Shown: positions 47,240 through 59,300 of the stretch, one piece after another | Numbering within the stretch: position 1 is the stretch's first letter | How the letters are laid out: each line of letters begins with the position of its first letter | NCBI RefSeq assembly: GCF_963675165.1 | Contig: NC_087380.1 | Span: 1,789,803 to 1,853,802, forward strand | Length of the DNA: 64,000 bases | Direction: 5' to 3' | Source of the DNA: Halichondria panicea | Taxonomy: Eukaryota; Porifera; Demospongiae; Suberitida; Halichondriidae | Translations under genes and position numbers: made by a program | The notes under the pieces: generated by a model | What the model saw: the letters and a program-made list of their open reading frames with translations, nothing else | Databases searched by the model: none | Told to the model about the DNA's origin: nothing

Positions 47240-48530
47240 AGTGCCAACAACTTTTATATGTAGTCTTTTACACGTGAACTGATAATTTAGTTTAGTTTAG
47301 TATAGACAAGTGTGTATACTGTATAGCTGAAACTGTTGGGCACTCTCAGACAAAACTGATTTCCTTGTGTTATCAGAAAAATATAATTGTCACTAAACCT
47401 CAATGCCAGATTGATGCATGTCGTAATAGAATAGAGCTATATCTATAATTTTTCCAGCATGATGACGATGATCGAAGTCTATACTATACCAGCTAACTAT
47501 ACCTTAGTCTCAATTGATACCAAACCAAACATGAGCACTTCATAAATTATCGTGTCTCGGCTTCATTTTTGTAAGAGGTCCAATCCCAATGCATGCCTGT
47601 ATTCAATGAAACTTTATAGTGACATGGGCAGTATGTATAGTATATTAAATTCTAAGACATGTACATAGTGACAGTTCATTGTTAGAAAGATGATCGATCA
47701 CTGCATGCATGCAGGTTGGGTTATAGGGTTAGGGTTAGCATATATAGCACTGATAGCAGGAACTTTCACATAATTATAGTGAAACAAATAATTTATAACT
47801 ATTAATTTGCATGGACCATACACTAACTAGATTATATTTGGAACTGACCCCCCCCCATTTAATTAATTGGCACCCGTCAAATGGGCCCTGTTTAATCAAT
47901 GGTTCTGGGGACTTTTGCAGCTGCCATAACTTAAATTTCGTGGAATCCAATTTCAACAATTTCGATATGATTTTCTGAAAGCTTAGAAAAACACCTTTCA
48001 AATGGTGTCATCGAAGTTCAAGAGTTTAGCCACATGATAATAATTATGGTCCCAAGGCCGAAAAATGGGACAAATTAATGGCCCCGACAATATTCATACG
48101 AAAGCATTGAAAGATCTAAGCTTTCAGAAAATCCTGAAAATTGTTATGGCTGTTGAAATAAAAACTAAGCTGGTGTCTCAATTCACAAATATCAGAAAGA
48201 TGATAACTTCATGGCGGCAGGAACTTTCACAAACTAGCTCTGTTACATAGCAAAACAAAATACTACTTGGAACTACTCTGCACTGTTTTCATATGCACTA
48301 TACTTATGTCTGAAAGATTATCACTGCATTTGCATATATAGCAGGAACTTTCAACAAGTGATACACTAAACAAAAACACTATATACTTGGACCTATTTTG
48401 CACTGTTTTCACTGAATTTGAAGACATAATACGTAAGTGTCTGAAATATTATCATTGCATAGCAGGAACTTTCAACAAGTGATACGACGAAATACTTGGA
48501 ACTTTTCTGTATTCAGTCAATATGGTCCTA
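47240..48530. other. Array spacer; no gene recognised
   Basis: Dermatopontin-type 3' flank to about 47640, then AT-rich sequence with repeated pieces of the promoter block (GGCAGGAACTTTCACA at about 48214; GCAGGAACTTTCAACAAGTGA at about 48342 and 48462). No exon found. Confidence 0.6.
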
Positions 48531-48626
48531 ATTGTATAAAAGAAAGACGAGATGTCACTTACTTCATATTAAGCAACAAGGAGCATTGCGGAGCTGATCA
48601 CAAGAAGAGAAGAAAATTTTTTGACA

Positions 48627-49264
48627 ATGTGAGCATCAATTAATGCAGGTTTACACCATGCACCCATGCTCTTGCATTCATTTTAGGTACAGACAAGCCT
48701 TTGTTGGACTGCTGCTTTTCGTCTCGGTGTTCTCTGCTGAGGTGTACCAGAATGACGTTGACCAGCCACTGAATTTCGAGTGTAAATCAAAAACCGCTCT
48801 TTCTGAAATCAGGAGCGTCTATAGTACGAGCGCTAGGGATCGACAATTTCAGTTCAATTGCCGAAAAACTGTGTCAAAGGATTTCTCTAAGTGCTTCTGG
48901 ACCGATAATGTTAATGATTTTGATGAGCCTCTTCTTTTCCAGTGCCCTGCTAACTACGTGATGTCCGGAGTGAAGAGTGTCCATCATAATGGTAGAGAAG
49001 ATAGAGAGTGGAGGTTTAAGTGTTGCAAGACTTGTCACTACAGTACAAGGAATGCGAGTTGACCGATTTCATCAATGTTTATAGATCACACTTTAACTAT
49101 ATAGCTCCCCGTAACAAGGTGTTTGTGGGTGCCTTCAGCTTCCATGACAACCATCAAGAGTAAGCATCAATTTATGAATTTGTAACATAACACGTTATCA
49201 TTCCACCACATGCAGAGATCGTAGGTGGAAAATGCTGCAGTGTGAATATAAAAGAAGATATTAA
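48627..49264 (+). pseudogene. DPT: Dermatopontin-like copy 10 (type II), one frameshift
   Basis: Exons 48627-48628 (AT), 48687-49159, 49216-49264. It reads MYRQAFVGLLLFVSVFSAEV, then YQNDVDQPLNFEC, HHNGREDREWRFKCC and CHYSTRN. A single missing base near 49052 (AATGCGAG for AATTGCGAG) causes a stop. In the corrected frame ELTDFINVYRSHFNY, then FVGAFSFHDNHQ and DRRWKMLQCEYKRRY-stop follow with good splice sites. A young pseudogene or a sequence error. Confidence 0.8.
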
Positions 49265-49269
49265 AGTAA

Positions 49270-51240
49270 AGCAAAGCCTGTGCCAACAACTTTTACATGC
49301 ATAGTCTAGTTATGCATGATCTGAAACAGAAAAACAGTAGTAGAAGTTTAGTGCGAGTAATCTAGTGTGTGTATTGTTGTAGAATAGCTAAAACTGTATA
49401 GGGCACTCGGCAAAAGTCATTACATTTTTCGAATTAAGTTAATCTCAATTCATAAATGCCAGACTGAGTAAGAAAGGTATAGTGAAATGAAAACACCATC
49501 TTCCTATTATAAAGCTGTTGGGGGTCCCTTTGGTGTAGTGCATGATGATGGTAGAAGAAAGGAGATATGTTATCAGTATTGGGCTAATTTTGGGTGGCAA
49601 AGCCCTTCAAGTTTTGTCTAGAGCGTAATGTTGTACCACTCCGAGAGTTGAGTATGCATGGAACCGTTGTATTTGTTATGCCTCGGTGCGCAAGCAAGGT
49701 ACGGCAGTGTGTTTGTGTGTATGTGTGTGCGTGTGTGTGTGCATACTGGACTTTGGTGACTTTGGCATTACAACAATCATGCATGGTCGATATTTTCCAC
49801 TCTCTGTGAATAGGGGTTCATCGTTGGAAAATTATGCTAGCATAATTTTGAGCATAATAGGTATACATTTTTTGGTGAGAATTATGCTGGCATAATAGGT
49901 AGAATAATAGGCAGGTTTCACAGAAATACAGGTCAGTACGAGTCATATATAGTATAAACATTGGTTTAAGTATCTCCTTGAAATTCTATTATAGTAGATA
50001 GAGTCACATGGCAATTATTTATAGTTTGATGTTACTTGTGTGACGACATGGGGCCTATGTTGTGCTTTGGAGGAATAATGTGGGAATAATAGGCGATTTG
50101 AAGAATAATAGGCTGTTTACTTGATAAAAGAATAGCATAATAGGTAATATCTTGAGCATAATCTACCAACCCCTACCTGTGAATCTGTGATTCTAGTCTC
50201 GATCCCGACCGCACTATCATCAGGTACTCATGCACTCTGGTACTCACACTATCCAAGGCCGGCTAGGAGCGATTCTGCCTGCATGCAGTAAAGCAAATGT
50301 TCATCATGATAATTATAGATACCGATATCATTACAGGTATACATGCATGATGAACATTTTTAAAATAATGATATGTACGTGTATAAGCTATTGCTTAAAT
50401 AGCTATTGACACCTCCACTGAGACATCAGCATGCTTTCATTTTACAAGTGCTTCTGCAAATTTGCTCAAGCGAGTAAGCCTGCATATAAGAGCAGACAAG
50501 CAAAACCGTACCCATCAGGAATAGCTCAAGTGTTTTTGGCCAGGTAGAATATTTTGGGACAAAATGTAGAGGACGTTCTTTTGTGACCTTCTTAAGAATT
50601 TACGTCAAACCCAAGCCACCATTAATGTTTACCTATAGTGAGTTCATTATTTTGCGGTTTTCATTTCTTGTTGTCAATTAAATATTCCACTTGTTACATG
50701 CATGCATGCTTGTACCATGATGTGCTCTGACACTAAGGAATATCCATTGAAACTCTCAGGATACTCCAGAGTACAAATCCCATGTACCCTGCTAGGGTGT
50801 ACATTCATGTACCCTAGAGTACATTGGCTTGTGGTCAGCCTAAAGTCCACCCTCCACCCTGAAAGGGGCCTCTCTTTTATGGGACACACTTGGATCACAT
50901 TATGAAGATCAATTCTTCAGTATCCAATCAGATTCACTAAAACTACCCGACCCCATTAAACTGGGTTGTCTGAAGTTGTAAATGTGGTTTATCAAGTGCA
51001 AGTTGTAAATGGGTTGTAAATGGATTACTAATTGCTAGCTGGAATCGAGGCTACATGGATATCTGCGTGTGTATTGTTATTGTACTGCCTCTGCCCTGGT
51101 AGTAGTACAAATCCAATACACCCATGGTGGTATACAACTATTACATAATTATGTACACACTTTAAAGGTTTACTTCATAGCAACAGCACTATGAGAACTA
51201 TTGATTTTGATATAATTGACAATCCATCTAATGTTACACA
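49270..51240. other. Intergenic; no gene recognised
   Basis: A short TG-rich patch at about 49708-49741 and several AATAATAGG/GCATAATAGG repeats (49845-50160). No exon with family resemblance found on either strand. Confidence 0.6.
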
Positions 51241-51254
51241 GGTTTACACAGTTA

Positions 51255-52772
51255 TTATGTACAAATTGCTTTAACTACTTGACTTTCAAATCTTTTGGCT
51301 CGTTCATCAGAATGCTTTGGTTTATGTTGACAATCTTCTAGGATAGTTGGTCTATAGTGGGCTAGCATACCCTGTTCTAGAGGAACATTATAGGTCTTGT
51401 CGTGACCAGCTACCTTCGCACAGTTCCTATGCACACAAGGCTCAAGGATGAATCTTGGTCGAGACATGAGCTTTGTTCTGTAACTATAACCCGGGAAGCA
51501 TGTGATTCGTTGTGTTCTTGTGAAGTATTTTGGTACAGGTTTGTTCGAGCAGTTTTGTAATTTCCGTGTGTTTTCGGAAGGCAAGAAGAAATTATTTTGA
51601 AACTTGAATTCAGATACACTTTTTGGGATCTTGAAAGCGTCAATCATGTCTGTCCAACTGTTTTGCTGTATTGGTAGAATCATCTCGTCCAAATCGATCA
51701 TAGCTATGTACTCCACTTCATACATAAACCTGTAGAAACAATCGCTCTGTATTATATGTTGTCCGTAATAGTGTAATGGTTCCGATTTCTTAAACTTTCT
51801 CCAACCAATTGTCTTAACAGTTTCTGGATAATATTTCCACAGATATTCTAACACTTCTTTATCCACTTGAGTCTCATTCACATAAAACACTATTTGTTCA
51901 GCTCCCATCACTTTACTCATTTCAACAAATTCAATAACATCCTCCAAAAAGTGTTTGTCTTCTTGAATCAACGGGCCTCCAATACATATTCCAAACTTTT
52001 TAGGAGGAGCTCTCTCCCTCATTTCAACGTCTCTGTTCCCAACTTGGATTTCAGCTGAGCTCATCTCCAACTGGCAATTCTGTGAGGTACTCAATCGCAC
52101 TGTTACAGGTATTCCACTTTCCACCTCACACAAGTATTGAAAGGGTGTTGCCTCATGACCCACATGCCAACATTCAGGTACATGTCTATGAACGGCTGGC
52201 TTGGTGGAACATGTGCTGGAAGCATTCGAGTACCTAAACAAGCAATAAAATGTCTGTTCCAATGAATTTTTGTTCACATATCCCATCACATTCACAGCTG
52301 GTCTTGGCAGTTGTGTAAATGATCTTCCATCGAAATAAGCAGAGAAAAAATGGTGTTCATGTTTTCCACTGCCAATGAGTGAGGTCCATCGAGTTGTGAT
52401 CAGTCTAGATGATTCAATATTGGGGAGTTTATGATATTCCAGATCCGTGTCTTGATTTGTCAAATTGTGGTGAGGAGAACTGTCTTCTTTAAGGATGGCA
52501 GATTGAGAAACGTGCACACTGCTTGACTGAGACTCGGAAGCTGTAGAGATTAAGTCAGTCACAATTGGGCTAGTAAAAACTGGTGCTGAGTGTTTTTCGG
52601 ATTCTTTAGAAATAGTTCTACTAGGAGGGTGTAATAGTTCAAAAGAGGAAAACTTCTTCATCAGTGTACCCCTGTTGTTAGCAAAACTTGTGTACTGAAA
52701 GATCAGAACAAAACTTACACATGTATTAATTGCAACAAATGTTAAGAATATCTTACTATTAATACTTCTCAT
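51255..52772 (-). CDS. Glycosyltransferase family 92 (DUF23), Golgi type II membrane protein
   Basis: Single 505-residue reading frame without introns. Residues 8-27 (IFLTFVAINTCVSFVLIFQY) form an N-terminal signal anchor, followed by a Ser/Thr-rich stem to about 130. The C-terminal half carries the GT92 pattern: FGICIGGPLIQEDKHFLEDV, then a region around GAEQIVFYVNE, the metal-binding region YIAMIDLDEMILP (DLDE near residue 358), and a late HYRPTI motif. Characterised GT92 members (for example C. elegans GALT-1) add beta-galactose to core fucose or related glycans; the substrate here is unknown. ATG at 52772 is the first in frame and gives the signal anchor directly. A single exon in an intron-rich region may mean retroposition. 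Confidence 0.85.
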   Translation of the reverse strand: MRSINSKIFLTFVAINTCVSFVLIFQYTSFANNRGTLMKKFSSFELLHPPSRTISKESEKHSAPVFTSPIVTDLISTASESQSSSVHVSQSAILKEDSSPHHNLTNQDTDLEYHKLPNIESSRLITTRWTSLIGSGKHEHHFFSAYFDGRSFTQLPRPAVNVMGYVNKNSLEQTFYCLFRYSNASSTCSTKPAVHRHVPECWHVGHEATPFQYLCEVESGIPVTVRLSTSQNCQLEMSSAEIQVGNRDVEMRERAPPKKFGICIGGPLIQEDKHFLEDVIEFVEMSKVMGAEQIVFYVNETQVDKEVLEYLWKYYPETVKTIGWRKFKKSEPLHYYGQHIIQSDCFYRFMYEVEYIAMIDLDEMILPIQQNSWTDMIDAFKIPKSVSEFKFQNNFFLPSENTRKLQNCSNKPVPKYFTRTQRITCFPGYSYRTKLMSRPRFILEPCVHRNCAKVAGHDKTYNVPLEQGMLAHYRPTILEDCQHKPKHSDERAKRFESQVVKAICT

Positions 52773-53034
52773 GACTAGACTGTACTACAGCTTAGTATAC
52801 TAATGTTTCTCCGGCATTAACCAGTAGTATAGATCTATAGTATTGGCAGTGTTGACTCAGAGGTTGACTCTGGTGTTGACTTGTTGGTGAGAAAAGGGAG
52901 TGGCTTGCAAGTCTGATCTCACAATAAACTTCCCCATTTCCTATTATTATCAGGATGTTAATATGACCACTAGCTGTGCCAGATGGATGTAAAGCAGTGT
53001 AAAGATATTGACTAAGCTATTTGCTAACATCTGC

Positions 53035-56033
53035 ATGGTGATGATGAAGTGCTCTTGCATGCATCTCCTCATGGTGCTAGCCACCATTCAAGCTCTCTAT
53101 GGGACAGTGCTCATGCAAGGTGAGGCTATAGCAGCAGGTATTCCCAGTTATTCTGATGCAGATGTAGCTATTGGGATGGTCAGTACAATAACTAACTGTT
53201 CACTGCACATTTTCTACAGGTGATTGCAGATTCCGCTACATAAATGAGCCTGGACCCACCACACAGAGCTGCAACATTATCGGGTCTGGAGTTAATATAA
53301 CCTGTTACGTTGAAGGAGATTCATTTGTGCATATTCAGTGGCACTTTTCTTCTGACCCTTCTGTAATTGGTGTGACAAACCAAAGCACTTACATCAGTAT
53401 ACCAAACTCACTATATAGCGTCCAAACTACATATCAAATCGTTGAAAACAATGTGAATATTCGTCGTGATAATTTCACCATTTCCAAGGTGAATAATTCT
53501 ACTGTTGGTTACTACTGGTGCAGTATTAGAGGTCACTCTACTCCAAGCCAAGTGGTCCACATTGAGCAACAGTGTAGCACCTCAGCAATCAACTCATGCA
53601 ACTCGCCAATTATACCTCTTCTATCGCAGGGCTCAAATCGATGTGCTAACGTTTCAAATCAAAATATCTCAATTGTGAATGCTCAAGATCTCCAATGTGA
53701 TTCCATTTCGACCCCCGCTCCTAAAACAGACTCAACCCCACTACCATCCACTGAAGATAAAAGCACTCCAGAAACAACTACTGTTGAAGATAAAAGTATT
53801 ACAGAGTTGACAACCACTGTTGAAGATAAAAGTAATACAGAATTGACGACTACTCTTGAAGATAAAAGTATTACAGAATTAACGACTACCGAAGACAAGC
53901 CTTCTAACGCTCAGACAACGCAGCCTGCTACTGACAGTGACATCTTTACTATGCAAGAAACATCCAACATGGAGACCATTGCCTCAACAGCGACTACCAT
54001 AGAGAGGGGTGACGGAACTTCCCAGGGTGGGGGGAGCCTACCTACTGATATTATATGGCTGGCTATTGGCATTGTCCTGGCTTTTCTACTTGTGGGTGTC
54101 TTCATTCTCCTAGCTGTCATTGCTGCACTGCAGTGCAAGAAGAGAAGAATTAAAGGTACATGCAGGCTAACACCGTATCAATACCCTTGTCAATATATCT
54201 CCATAGTCATTTGCCAGGAAGCATATTGTGCGATAAGTTGTCCCTATTGACTATATTTGGCTGACATTGTATACCTCAAACCCTTACCTTACTGTGTGGT
54301 TTGCTTGCATGCAGGTGTCACCTCACCCACCAGTGCTGAATCTGCCATTGCCCTGAGGTGAGTGTTTGTGTGTGTGCACAGTTTTGAGGTATAATAATTA
54401 TAGTGAGGTTACAATTTTAGAACACCTTCAAAGGTGTTGTGGCTGCTGACAGGTAGTATAATCATTTTTATCATAATAATTATAGTAGTGCCATAAAAAG
54501 TCATGATCCATGAAACACTAAAAGGGAAATACTGTTTGAGGTGCGTATACTGGACGCTCTATGTGGCATTTCGTATAAAGACTAGAAATGCCCTAATATA
54601 CTGAAATGGATATATCCTGTACCACCGATATGGAGTATAATTCCCCTCTCTCAAACAATTGTTATAGAAGCTGTATCAAAGCTTCCTTAAATGGGTTGAA
54701 TCCCGGACACTTGCATGCAGCTGTTGTCTGTTTCGTCAAATCCCATGTTGTTATTTATCGAATCAACAAGCTAGCCAAGCGCCCAGCAAACAATGCTCGC
54801 CATTAGGCCAACAATAGTGTGTTAGCTTATACTAGAACTATTGCAGTTAATTAATACTGATTATTGAGCTTCTTTGTGTCTTGGCAAGCCACATTGTTGA
54901 CAACAGTGACAAATGATAATTGGTGGTCAGACTGCATCATTCTAGGGAATTAAACATGTGTGTGTGGTGTGTGCCACAACATCAAGGAAGTGTATGTCTG
55001 TAATAATAGAAGTTCTGCTCACAGTTGACAATGTTTGTGTCTGAGGGCAGCCCAAATCTAATACACCCATTGTAGTAGACTACACATGGCTCTCAAATGT
55101 CATGCACTTGATTACTTAACTGTGCCATTAGGACAGGACTTGTTGACTGAAAACGGCCTTAGAACGATTAAGCTTATAAGGGTTAGACATTACAGATGCA
55201 TGTAGAATCATGTGCACCTTCGTATTCTATATAGGGACATTGATGGTCAATTGGACAAGAAAACAGAGGCCAACTTGGAACCACTGTACGCAGAGATACC
55301 AGCTGCAGTGCCTGGCAGTCTGATCAGATTAGGGATACCTAACCCCCTCCTCATAAGCTCTAGTACGTCCAATACAATGACGAGAGATGATCACATGATG
55401 CCGTTATCCCCTGGATCTGGTCAATATGTAGACATGTCAGTGCAGCTAGCGCTTCGTCCACCCGTGACCTCTCCCCCGAGTGGCTATTACGAAACAGTTA
55501 CACCAGACACATTCGAACATGGCAGAAGTGGCCAACGACCTTCAAATTCAAGCATGCCCAATTTGCCCCCCGTACTGGACACAAGTGATGGTGTTTTTGA
55601 TGATCCTAAGTATGACATTATAGACTCATCTCCTCCTACAACAAAGAAACATTCAAAAGTGCTAGTATCGCTATCAGCACCTCAAGAAGAGCACAACCAT
55701 TTGGAAACCGATGGAAACGACTATAAACAGATATTGAGTGAATTCACAGGCAAAAACGAGATCAGTCGCAAACTTAGCTATGATTCTCACACTTACACTC
55801 CGGTTCAGCCCACTCAGTCGAAAGGGAGTGACTATACATTTGCTATTGTGAGTACAGAAGAAAATTATATCAGTGAGCAAGGACATTTGTATCATATTTT
55901 GGAGTCGTCCACTCAGTCGCAAAGGGAAGGATCAAATTCACCGAACGTGAAGCAAAGTGTAAGTCCTGTTTCAAATCCTGATGATTGTGTTTTCGATGAG
56001 CCTTCGGAAAATTCGACTGTAGTTGTGAATTAA
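53035..56033 (+). CDS. Ig-like / mucin-stalk transmembrane receptor with tyrosine-rich tail
   Basis: Four exons, 53035-53119, 53220-54155, 54315-54357, 55235-56033, in frame (620 residues). Signal peptide in the first exon (HLLMVLATIQALYG). One V-type Ig-like domain about 30-145: NITCYVEG, IQWHFSS, NNSTVGYYWCSI. Then a Thr-rich stalk with three units of EDKSxTELTTT. TM helix about 306-332, then CKKRRIK. The 285-residue tail has seven YxxPhi motifs: PLYAEI, GQYVDM (about Tyr419), YYETV, KYDII, DYKQI, TYTPV, LYHIL. YVDM fits the YxxM consensus bound by p85 SH2 domains, so PI3K recruitment is plausible but unproven. Ligand unknown. No close named family recognised beyond Ig receptor. Confidence 0.85.
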
Positions 56034-56389
56034 TTGAACTGCATATATGGTTACAATGAGAACCTTGTGATCTTCTCACGTACAATTAGTAAAATTGTGT
56101 TGTAGTATAATTATCTTAATTGTGTTTGTACAATATATCATTTACTTTTGCCTTATTGTATTACCATTGAAGAATTACTTATTAAGGACTTCAATTATGT
56201 ATGAATCGGGGTCTTTTTATAATAATTATAGTGACAATACATACTAGACTACTATAATATTATACTTTATATAGAATGAGAACATTGTATAGTAACATGG
56301 GTTTGAAATGTTAAAAATTGCATTTATAATACTATAACAGTCCATAATGAATGGAATTGTTCAGTCATGATAATATGATAATAATAAGT

Positions 56390-59300
56390 TCAGAATAAGA
56401 CTAGTTTAGTCTGTCCATCAGTTCTAGTTGGGTCCCTTTGGCACGTGAGCTGCAGCTTCTTCTTAGCAGGGCTCAGCTTCACACTTCCTCGAGGGGAGTC
56501 AAACAAAGAGGTGTCTGTGTACATACAGTGATAGGAACAATAGTCTAGCAGTGGCAGTACTAAATACTATAGAGTTAGTCAAAGCATACGGAAGTGTTTA
56601 CATCAATGTTTATATTGCTATAGGCCCTAACACAATAATATTACATGCAGTGAAGTGCTTACAACATACAGTCAGGACAAGGAACAAGGATCTTCCCCAC
56701 GTCACAATATTTACATTTCTATAGGCCCAAACACAGTTAAGTGCTTACAAAATAGTCAGCCAGAACAAAAAACAAAGAACAAATATCTTCTCCTAACAAC
56801 AATAGCACTACATACATACATACTAGCTGTGCAATGTACTGTATTGCACAATCAGGGGACTCACTCTTGTATTGCGGAGATATGGTTGTGTGTGAGGAGG
56901 GGACTAGTGAATCATGTCTGACAAAACTTCTGCTTGGCTCCGTCCCAAACAAGCTCAGGGTAGTGCCGTCTTGTATTCGATTGGTAGCTCTAGTCTCAGC
57001 CTGTCTCTCTACATTGGACCCAATAGTACGATCGTTGCATTGCAGTAACACTTTAGAACGATTTTGTTCTCTAAACCCCAAATCGAGAGATTTCACAGGC
57101 GTACGTAATTGACTGCTTGCCTTATTCGTCACGATCGAGCTGGACACATAACCTAACTGAGAGTTGTAGCTACTTGTTGAGGGGCCACCTCTGTAAGTCG
57201 ATGGTTTAAAAATACTGCTTAAGACCGATTTCTTTATCTGTTTTTGTGAGGGCATTTGTCGGCTGGAGGAGAGCAAACGAACAGCAGAGGATTGGTTAGC
57301 GGCTGTGACAGGTGGCCTGCTATGAGGAGGTTTTGGTGCTTCTTGTTTAAAGTAATCTGAGAACAAACCAGTTTCTTCGCTGTGTATACTTGTGTTATGG
57401 TCACCTTCACTAAACGAGAAGTCAAAATGGTATCCAGGTTCCACAATCGATTGATTATGTCTCATGGAGTCGTGTTCAAGTTTTATATCTGGAGAGGTGA
57501 GGTCAATAACCTCGCTATTTTGAGAAGAGTTGTCCTGTTTCAAAAATGTCCTATTGATAGTGTAGCTCTCGTGGTTAGGGACTCCAAATATAGATATTTT
57601 ATCGTTGTTATCACAAGTTGCCATCTCAACTTCTTCTAAAGAGTCGTTCAAAACGACAGTATCGCTGCCCTGTGGTGGGAGTGACCTCTCATCATTAGCC
57701 ACACAATCCATGAAGGCGAGATCGTGAGAAAATTGTCTGGTGTCATTGTCACCTTGATGGTTTAAGAGAGGAGTGTTCCGTTCGAAATGTTCCACTTCAG
57801 TTTGAGGGGGATAATACGAAGAATTCACTTGTACTACGTCATCATCATCCGTAGCCGCTTCCATACTGGGTAGAAATGCTGAGTCAGGTTCCACTATCTC
57901 TGCGATCTCGTTAGAGTTGCACATTTTGTGAAACATCTGTAAAAACAAAAACATAAACACACACAATTATCACTATGCATATATGCACACCTAGTACACT
58001 TAGTACACTTAGTACACTTAGTACACTTAGTACACTAACTAACTAATTAACTAATTGGTACAGTAAGAACTTGTTAGAAGTTGTTCCTACGTAATGCTCA
58101 CTTTGGCAACCTTGTGCGATAACCATGGGAACTGATATTGGAGCTGCTCTAGAGACATTCGGATAAGGTCACCCAGACACACCACCCTCAACAGACACTG
58201 GGCACTGGGGGAGGGGGTGAATAATTAACTTTTAATGGAAAACTTACCTGAAAGAGTTGAGACAGGGAAATGAAATCAGCACCATCTCTTGCTGCAAAAT
58301 AGACAGTTGTTTATGTCACGCACTATTGAATATAAGTGATTTATGCGGCACTGCACATACAGGTGTGGTAAATTAATGCCAGCCACCTGTGTAGTGGTGT
58401 ATGCATAAAGCAGATTACTCTTCACTTACCTTTGTCATTTCAGGATCAATCCAATCCCTGTCCACCCACTCTCTTGAGTCTTGCACCTGTTGAAAATTGG
58501 CAGTAAATATCAAAATATTAAGTTTCACACAGAACACATGTGCACAGTAAACAGAAGCCTGCTAAGAAGCCAATCACCCTATTCTCATTAAATATGGATA
58601 TTTCGAGGGTATAAACATTCGTGGTTTTGGCTGTACCACGACTATTTATACCCACGAATTTATTATCGATGCATGCATGCTGCAAAAAGGCTGCTATTCC
58701 GCGAACAATTATTTTGCGAAAACCTTTCTAACGGTCTTTCCGCAAAAGTTTATACCCTCTCGAAATACACCCGCTATACGGTAGGCCATTCAAAGGGCTA
58801 CAAAATGTGTACCTTTTAATTGCGAAAACGCTAAATCCTACATGTAGCTCAAGTTATGTACTCAAAGTAGCTATCAAAACAGGCTCATTCGGGAAAATCA
58901 CCAAGGCTACAAGAGAGAGTAATAAATGCATTAAAACCACACAAACTGATTGTCCAGCAATAACTCGGCTAATCTGCGATTGAACGGTCTAAAGAATTCA
59001 CGCAACACTGCCACTGTGTCTTCTCTGATTCTCAAACGTTTATTTTGTTTGTAGTCTATATTCAGTTGTGGATTAGAAGTACAGGATTCCATGATATTCT
59101 CGATAACATTCTGTTCAAGTTTTGGGGATGAATCATCGTGTGAAAGTTTCACAAAGTTCACGATTTCTTTGGCCGTTTTTAATGGGTGTTCCAAAAGTTT
59201 CTCCATGGACAGTACCAGTAGCCTCTCTCTAGGCAGAACAGACAACCATTTCACAACATGAGGATAGTAGATAGTCTTATGCAGCACAGTTTGGTACGGT

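Noticed and set aside
47718-47742. Telomere-like GGGTTA repeats
   Set aside because: Only two to three imperfect units; no terminal or interstitial telomere array.
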